From Clostridiaceae bacterium OM02-2AC (GTDB taxonomy: Bacteria > Bacillota_I > Bacilli_A > Erysipelotrichales > Erysipelotrichaceae): a stretch of 10,276 nucleotides of DNA. The stretch lies in NCBI GenBank assembly GCA_003481775.1, contig QULU01000073.1, positions 252 through 10,527 of the forward strand, in the 5' to 3' direction. The translations under genes were made by a program, and so were the position numbers. The notes under the pieces were generated by a model. It worked only from the letters and a program-made list of their open reading frames with translations. It had not been told where the DNA came from and did not search any database. Below are positions 1-9,200 of the stretch, piece after piece (the stretch's first letter is position 1; every line of letters starts with the position of its first letter).

Positions 1-2
1 GA

Positions 3-200
3 CTGACGAAGGATGTGGCACTGCCTTCCTCAACAGGGAAAGAAGCTATCTCATGGAGTGCAGAGGGGAATGTTGGAGTTTCTGGAAATGCCGCGATTGC
101 AAAGGTAACGCGCAGTCTGGATCAGGATACGGAAGGAACGCTGGTCGCAAAAACATCCAGTGGAACGCGTGTGATGAGAGCAGCCTCCGCAAAGCTGTTG
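3..200 (+). other. Partial atrophied bacterial Ig-like domain (aBig_2-type), domain within the giant CDS
   Basis: Residues 1-62 plus the four codons before them show the usual order of this family: a short strand ending in LPSSTG, then the core AISWSAEGNVGVSG, a turn with AKVTR, then TEGTLVAKTSSGTRV. This resembles the pattern '(L)P.. G..I.W.SS....VS..G.VTRP.....TLTAT...G...' known from atrophied Ig-like domains in secreted Bacillota proteins. The first strand is cut by the window edge. The match is from memory of the family pattern, not a profile search. Its presence implies that further modules, and probably the signal peptide, lie upstream. Confidence 0.6.
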
Positions 201-3200
201 GCAGGAGAAGAACCGCAGGCAGGACAGTCGGTGGCAGAGAAGACAACGAGCATCAGCTTCAATATGCAAGCGAATCACTATTATCTGATCACGACGGATG
301 ACGGCATGGAAAGTAAACTACCGGCAGATCATAAGGCAGCCATCGCTTCAGGATGGAGAAGATACCTGTGGGATGGAGCAATCAGCTGGGATGGTCTGAA
401 CTGGAATACGACCTATTATGTGTATGAGTATGATTTGAAGGGAACCAAGGATGTCATAAAGAAAAAAGTAAAGACAGTAAAAGGACAGATCGGTGGAAGC
501 ATCCAGTTGTCGGAAGACATGGCAGCCGGAGCGACCCTGAAAGCAACACTGAAGGAAACCATGACGACGAAAGGAAGCTGGAAATGGGAGAAGGCGGAAT
601 CACCGACCAGTACGACATGGACAGAATTATCAAAAGAAACAAGTGCGAAAGAAAACAATATATCAAGCAGCTATGTACTGAAACAGGAAGACAGCAGTAA
701 GTATATCCGTGCAACCTTTACCGCTGCGGATGAAGCATTTGAGGGCAGTATCACAGCGAGCAGTAAGACCGTGGTCAAGGCACCTCTGAGCAAGGTACAG
801 ATATACACAGATATGGAGCGAACAAGTATTGCTAAAGATGAGCATATGGTCGTAGACACCAAACTGTATGCATTGGTAGAACCGGGGAATTTTGATTCCG
901 AAGTGGATTACACCTGGCATCATTATAAAGATGATGGTGTAACAATAGATGAAACCATTCAGGGAAGAGGCAGCTTTTATCAATTACAGGGCAAGGATGT
1001 CAATGAGAAAATTTGTGTAAAGGCTGTGGCAAAAGGAGAAGGAGGAGCAAGTGGAACCGTCATTAGCAGTGCATTTGGAAAGACTGTAGAAGCAGCTCCG
1101 ACACCTTCTCCAACCGTAGCTCCGGAATTGGCAGGAACAAATGATGAGGCAGTAGAAGACAGATCAATAACTGTTAGGATGCCGGAATCTTATACAGAGG
1201 GAAAGGGGCTGTATCAGTTTTTATTTAAACCGCAAAACGGAACGATTCAAGAATTTGATGTATATGCAAGAGGCAGCAATCCTGTGACAATTACTGGCTT
1301 ACAAGCAAATACGACGTATCTGATTTATGTACGAGCGATTGGTGAAAATGGACATCTGAATTCAGATTATGATAAGAAAATCTATAAGGAAGTTACAACA
1401 AAATTTCCATATGTGAAAGGAACTCTTGAAATAACATCTACAGGCAGTGGCTTTCGTTTTGGTGATACATTAAACGCAACCTTAACCGGATACGATACCG
1501 ATCAGACGGGGAATTATACCTGGTATCTGGTTAATACCGACGGTAGTCGTGGTAATGCATTAACAAGTTCTACTGAATTTGGTAAAACAATAGGCTTGAA
1601 GAAGCCAGAATATATCGGGCATAGATTGGAAATCGTATTAGAGGGGTCTGGAAACTACAGTGGAGAGATAAGTGCACAAAGTGAAATCATCAAGCCTGCC
1701 ATACAGGCCGCGCCAGTGGAAACGCTGGAATATAATAATTCAAAAACAGATACTACGGTAAAGGTAAACATACCTTCTGAATTACCGGAAGGAGAATTAG
1801 TAAACATTGGATACTCAAAGCTGGAAAATGGTGTACCGGAGGAATATCGTCCGCAAGGTGTAAGAGGTGTATATGAGAGCGGTAGATCTGTTGTCATTAG
1901 TGGTTTACAGCGAAATACAACGTATTATTTCTTTATGCGATTTCATGAAAATGATCGTCATGAAAAATCTGAATGGTCTGATAACTATATCACTGTTAAA
2001 ACAAAGCAAACAGATTTCAATGGAGCAATACGTTTTGAATATGGGAATGCAGGGAAGCTAGCACCTACACAAACAGAACGTATCACTGCTAGATTGGATA
2101 ATATAAATGCTCCAGGAAATGAACCAAATACGAAGGATGGTGCATGGTACTGGTATAAACAAGAACCAGGAAAAGCAGAAGAGGTTATAAATGCTTTCTA
2201 TCCCGGAACGGATGGATGCTCGACGTATTATGAAATACCAAAGTCAGACGCGCCAGGAACTAGATATCGCGTAGAATTTGAATTTGACAAAGATTTCAAA
2301 AAAGAAACAGAAGAAGGGGTACCGATTACTCGCGTTCAAAGCACGTCAGAGTCCTTGCTGGAATATAAACTAAATCCAATGGATAAACCGGATGGAGCTA
2401 TGCTGAAAGTAGTGGAGAATACAGGAACAGATTCAACGATCACCTTTCGGATGGATGGTACAGAGGGGCTTGTTTATGGTTTTCGTTATAGTCTGGAAGA
2501 AAATGTAGAGAGTGCACAATCAGCTGACTATGATGCATATGCAGGAACAAATGTTACTATAAAAGGCTTGGAAAGAAACAAGGTATACCATATCTGGGTT
2601 CAGACAAAAGGGAATGATACACGCTCAGACAGTGAATGGTCTGATACTTGTCTGAGTGTCAGAACGAAGAAAACAGGTATTTTGGGATATGTGGAAATAA
2701 AAGGTACAAATACTGCCGGGCAGGAAATGGAGGCAGTATACAACAAGGCCAATTATATGCCGGAGGGCTCCGATGCAGGAGGCGAATGGCAATGGTATCG
2801 TGAAAATGATAGTGGCGATTATGATGTAATTACAGGAGCAAATACAAGCAAGTATACGCCACAAAGTAAAGATATTCAAAAAGCTATAAAAGTGGTGTAT
2901 ACAATGCCAGAGAGCAGTGATTTTATGGATCATAAGGAGGCAGTGACACCAAAAATCAAGAAGCAGCTGGTTTCAAATACAACTATAGAACAATTTAGAC
3001 AGGGAACAGACACAGCGGAAAGTAAGCCAAGCTTGGATTTTACATTGGGCAGCTATGAGGGAATATGGTATCGGATACAGAACGATAACATACCTGCACC
3101 GGAATCTCCAACAGCAATCACGGATGAAGCGTTGAAAGCTGCGGGCTGGTCGCCATGTACTGCGGTTGGTATGAATGTAAGTAAAGACTATGAAAATAAG

Positions 3201-6200
3201 GATTTAAGTGCGAATACAACATATACGTTATACGTAGTCAAGGCAGAAACTGGAGAAACACAGGTCAGCAGTATGGCAAGAGCCAGTGCAGAAATTGGAA
3301 CCGTACGGCAGACAGGTACTATGGAAATCACGAATACCACAGATGTCAAAGAGGCAGATCGTGGTGATATATCCTATACTAAAATCACGTACCCTGTTAT
3401 AGGAAAGACAATAACCGCAGAGTTAAAGAATGCGAATAATGTACAGGGAACATGGAAATGGTACAAGAGTAAAACAACCTGTGGAGATGATGGAAAAACA
3501 CCTGTGCCAGCTACAGATAGTGATGCGTGGGAACAGCTGGCCAGCGGATATAGTCCGACAATCAATAAGAAGCATAGTACTTTAACGATAAGTGAAGATT
3601 TATGGAAGCACTATATTAAAGCAGAATTCGTACCGAATAACGAGCTTGGATATGGCGGGGACAGCATCAAGCAGGTGAATACAAATTATGTAAGAAAAAT
3701 CTATAATGAGCAGATCACGATCGAGTCAAGTACAAAGGATGGAAATGGTAATCAGACGGTTTATACTGGAACAAAAGTAACTGCATTAGTAGAAAACTGG
3801 ACCGGAAAAGATTTAAAAGGACGCTTTAAATTATTTATCAATGAGGATAGTCCAAAGGAGCATACAAACAGTACCTATACTGAAAATGAAATGAATACGA
3901 TAGAAGCAGGCTGGGCCAAAGAATATGATGGAAGAAATGTCTTTGCAGTACTGAAGGTGCCAAATGATATATTCTTATATGTCGATGAAAACCTATTGGA
4001 AATTCCCACGGATAGAACATATACAAGTGATCGTCTTCCTTATCGATACGGTACTCCAATAAGTAGCGCAGAGGATTTGTATAAATTTATGACTGCCCAG
4101 GAGCCATTTGCTGATACTACAGCAAATTATGTTTTAACAAATAATGTTAACATGAAGAATTCACCTATCCCTCAAGATTCATTTCTTAGTAAATTAACTG
4201 CTAACGGAAGTTTTGAGGGCGATTATCACACTATATCGTATATGGATAAGCCTTTGTTATACGGAATGTATGGAAAATCAAGTGTACAAAATCTTATCAT
4301 ACAGAATGCAGATATAAACCTCACAAATGGCACTTCAGGAGCTTGCATTACTTCGCGAACCGAAGGGGAAGATGTAAGTATTAAAAATGTATTTTTGATT
4401 GATTCTGATTTGTATAGCAATTGGGACACTGGTTACATTATCGGAGGTACCATTTACGGTAGTGCATCTGTTTCAAATGTTGGAGCTGTCGGAGGTAGTG
4501 TAACTGCTGGAAGAGCTTTGGGTGGATTAACAGGTAATGCAGGGAATTATGCTGGCAGTAGTTCTCATTATAAAAATGTTTTTCTGCTTAATTTGGAATT
4601 CGGTTCCTATGGATCGCAAGGGGCATCCGGTATGGTTGGGTATCTTGGTGAAGGAAAGGTAACAATTGATAATATCTATGTTGCATATCAGAATTTTAAA
4701 TCAATCAATGTAGTGGGGAATTATCCACAAGGAACCACTTTGACAAACAGCTTTTTTGACTCCACAATTATGCCAACTGCAATCACAACGGGTTTTGATG
4801 GAAAAGTTTTAGGTAAAACATCTTATGAAATGACAACCAGCGATTTGTTCAACGGCAGTGGTGATTGGGAAAATAAAGAAGGCTATTATCCAAGACTTAC
4901 ATGGATACGTAACCATCCAGTAGTATCGTTGTATACGGCAACACGAGGCGCATTTACTTCTGTTGACAATCAAACCAACAATACGGACATGTTTAACGGT
5001 AATATAAATGGAACTATTAAAATACCTGAAGAATTGCAAAAAAAAGATTACTCAATAAGTTCTAGTGACCCCAGTATACTAAAGGTAACGGATGGTGGAA
5101 CAATTATCCCTGTTAAAACTGGAACTGCTGAAATTACCATCACATACAAGCAACCAGATTTATCTATTGGAGGAACAGCTTCTAATACATATGTGTTTAA
5201 TGCGAAAAAAGCAGTCAATTCTTTAACATCCGTTAATGTCAAAGGAGATGCGAATCCTGGAAATTCACTTACTGTCGATACATCTGGAGCATCTGGAATA
5301 ACATATAAATGGTATCGTAGAAAATCGGGCACTACTAATCGCGAGATAATCACAGGAGCGGCTTCTAACACCTATACGATTAAACCTTCCGATGTTGGTT
5401 ATGAAATCAATGTCGATGTAAGTGCTAATGGTTATGCAACAATGTCCTCCGGCTTTACAGATGCAGTTACCTCTGTTAGGCCTACGGGAATAAATCCTGA
5501 AAACATCACAGATAATTCTATTACCGTGAAAGCTCAGGGAATAGAGGGTGCGGATTATGAATATGCTTATGCAACCTCGGAAAATGGAAATAAAATTATC
5601 GCCGGGCATTCCACGGATGCTTTTACGATAACTGGTCTTACTAGAAATACAACATACTGGCTGTTTACCCGAGTTGCCGGTGGTCATGGATATGAAGCGA
5701 GCGACTGGAGCTCCGTACAGATAGTCACGACAAAGAAAACAGATATCGTTGGTCCTATTAAAACAGATGGCGCGGTCAATATGGGGAAGGATGTACATGC
5801 TTATATTGGAGATGACAACCTGCAAAAGGGTAACTGGAAAATTGAACGTATTGAACATAACGGAGATCGCACAGACATTACGAATGAGGCATCAAATAAA
5901 AGTGATTATGATATTTACTATACATTAAAAAAGGAAGATGTCGGCAAGGATATATGTTTTTCCTATAATGAGATTGAGAATGGCGATTATAAGAATCCAG
6001 GTACGAAAAATGAACCCGTTTCCTATACGATAGAAAATGTTCTCAGAATTCCACAAAATGCCCCTGACAAACCTGTAGGAAATAAAAAGGATGCACATTC
6101 AATCACGATCAGTCACAACGGGGATGGGTTATATGACTTCGGATATACAGACAACGCGGGGAAAAAAATACAGATTCTTGATAATGCCCAACATGGTTAT

Positions 6201-9200
6201 CCCGGTAATACTGAGGTAACGATCAATGAGCTGAAAAGAAACACTACGTATTATCTGTACGCAAGACTGCATGAAAAAGAAGATTATGAGCCTAGTGGAT
6301 GGTCTCCTTATGTAACAGCTACTACTGCGCAATCGGATATCACAGGAAAAAGTAAAATCATAACAGAAGGTATACAGAAGGTAGAGAATACCATAGCATT
6401 TACCGTTCAGGGTACTGACGATGATACAAAGGATCTCACAGGTATCTGGATATTGGAAAGAGTAGATAAAAATGATGATAGCAAGCGCAATACGATACTG
6501 GCGACAACTGATGAGAATAATCCGAATAAGATAAGTTATCAACTTAAACCGGAGGATGCTGGTTATAAGATCAAAGCGACATTTAAAGCGAATGGTGATT
6601 ACACAGGAGAATGTTCGCTTGCCAGTGAAGTAATAGCTAATGCAGAACAGAGTCTGGGTAAAGTTGAAACAGAAATATCGAATATCATGCAGTATCAGAT
6701 GACACTGAAAGTTACCGATACCGGTGATCAAGATGCAATCTTTGAATTCGGGTATCGAAAGCACAGCGAAACAGATAAGGCTATCCAGCCGAATAACGTT
6801 TCAGTTACATGGAAAAAGGATGTTGTCATCAATGAATTATCAAGAAATACAGAATATGATTTCTTCATTCGCAAGGCTGAAAAAATAGGATATAACGCCA
6901 GTGACTGGACATTGATTAACAAAGATGATCCAAAAAGAACACTACGCTCGCCATTGCTTGGCAATATCAATGTTATCAGTGCATCTTCAAAGCCGGGGAT
7001 TGATACAACGCTGAGTGTTGCGTATGTAGGTGGTGTGTATCCGGATAAAGCAGATGATACGACAAGCGGAACCTGGCAATGGTATCTCGATGGTGTTGCT
7101 GTGGATGGAGAAACCAACCTGTCTTTCACAGTACCTCCAGTGGATGGAAACCCAAAGGTTACGGTACGCTATAGTGCCAAAGAGAATAGTGATTTTAGCA
7201 GTTATACAGAACGTTCCTTTGGCAATGTCTTCAAAACAGATTATGCAACTCCATTTGCTCCAATAATCACGCCTCTGTCAGAAGATCCAGAAGCCATTGG
7301 AAGTATGCTGCATATAGTAAGCGCTAAAGACGATTTCAAAGATATTTATTATTATGTGCAATCGGCAAATATTGATGAGCTTCCTGCTTTAGAGGTATCA
7401 GAAGCGGTTAATGAAAAAGAAAGCTCAAAGGTCAACAATGAATCAACAGCAAACAGCGGTCACTGGATCAAGGCAACTGCGAAGGAGATGGATATTCGTT
7501 TAGAAGCAAATAAATCCTATGTAGTTTACGTCGCAAGACTGGAATCCAGAAGCTATGCAGCCAGCGGTATCAACTCTGCTCGGCCAGTAAGAACAGAAAA
7601 GGAACCGATTGCTAGAAAAAATTATGATCAGATAGAAGAAGAGAATGAAAACGTAGAGTGGAAGACGCTGCAGAGCAAGACTGTCAAGTATACTGTTGAT
7701 GGCAAGGCTCCGACTGTTTCATGGAAATATTATGTGGCATCAGAAAAAGACGATTCGGCCGTATGGCAGAATATCGATGCTGATATGAAGGCATTGGACG
7801 ATTGGCGGCTTGATGATACCGTAGATGGCTATGCACGAAGCAGATTTCAAATTCCTTTGAAGTATACGGGGCAGTATTTGAAAATCGTTATGACAGGCAT
7901 TGATGATTACTCCGGTACGATTACCTATATTACTACGGAACGATTGAAGGGGGCTTTGATTAAAGGAAAAGCACAGATCAAAGCTTCTGTTACGACAAAG
8001 GTTCTGGATACATTGGAAGCAAATTACGACAGTGATCAAAACGATAAAAACGGAACCTTTACATGGTATCGTCAAGAAGTGGATGAAAATGGAATCTCTA
8101 AAAAAGATGCTGTTGTAATTCCGGACTCAAAAACGAATGGAAATGTCAGCACCTATGCATTGACAGCGGCAGATTTGAATCACAGAGTCTTTGCTGTATA
8201 TACTGCTGCAGAAAACACGGAATATGTTGGTAGTGTGCAGACAGACCCTATTGTTGTAAGGAAAAAGGCGGAACAGGAGAAACCGAATGCACCGACAAAG
8301 GTACGAGTGAATGGAAATAGTATCCAGTTTCGTACACCGACCAATTACAAGACAGATAAAATTGTAGATATCCCGTATGTACAGGTGGGCTATCTGCGGT
8401 ACGTAGACGGTCAGCCGGTCGATGATGCGGGAAATAGCCTGACTACGCAGGATGAGATCGAAGCCAATATCCACTGGCAGAGTGAGGATGAATATCTTGC
8501 ACGCGAAAGCTGGTTCCACAATTTACAAAGAGATAGTGAATATAGGTTATTCGCAAAATTTATTCCAACGGCTGCCTATGATGAATCGGTAGTCAGTGAT
8601 CCAAGCTTACCTATAAAAACAGAGCACGCGCTCTTCGATGAGGATGCGTTAGTGATTCAGGATGTCGTGGATACGCGGCAGGCAGCTGCCAGACCAAGCA
8701 ATATCGGATCAGAGATTTCATTCATATATAGCGGAGAAGGCTACGACGAAGGAGAGTTCCTCTTACATAGAAGCAATGGAGAGAAGATTCCGGTAGACAG
8801 TGACAGAGTTGAAACAAATCTAACTGCGAAGACGATCAGCTACAGCTATACCTATACGAAGGAGGATGTCGGCTCCTACATCACGGTGGAATACAAAGCG
8901 AAGGAAAATGCTGCTCATTATCAGGGAAGCATAAAGAAGACGAATTCCGTCATCGTGACAAAAGAGATGAACCCAAATCCATTGGATGGCAAGTATCAGA
9001 AATTGAAACGAGATCTGGATACGAATCTTATACTGGAGCTGGTGAATGCAGAGTATGAGTACTATCTAAGTGATAAAGAGAATTATGTACCAACGCCTGG
9101 TGATTGGGATACAGTACAAGCAAATGAACAGGGAAGTCATGTATTCACGAATCTGGATCGAAATACAGAATATTATCTGTGGACGCGTATTGCAGAAACG

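Noticed and set aside
1095..1136. Pro/Thr-rich linker as a wall-spanning segment
   Set aside because: It is only about 14 residues long and sits between folded modules in the first third of the visible chain. It is better read as a simple linker.
1944..1961. HENDRH (residues 644-649) as a possible zinc-protease motif
   Set aside because: The spacing is HExxxH, not HExxH. It falls in the loop after the FN3 hallmark, and no third ligand motif follows. The protein shows no protease domain.
4053..4922. Reading the beta-helix region as evidence of an M26 IgA1 protease
   Set aside because: Only the non-catalytic beta-helix type region is similar. The zinc-binding catalytic domain is absent from the whole window, and the downstream modules are of other types.
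5265..5858. Antisense open frame of 197 codons
   Set aside because: It lies wholly opposite the giant gene, has no matching ribosome binding site or recognisable domain, and its Cys/Ile/Arg-rich translation is what the reverse of this codon usage gives.
6129..6764. Antisense open frame of 211 codons, the longest on the minus strand
   Set aside because: Same reason: a shadow of the Asp/Asn/Tyr-rich forward frame, with no family signal. The forward frame here contains clear FN3-like and Ig-like motifs.
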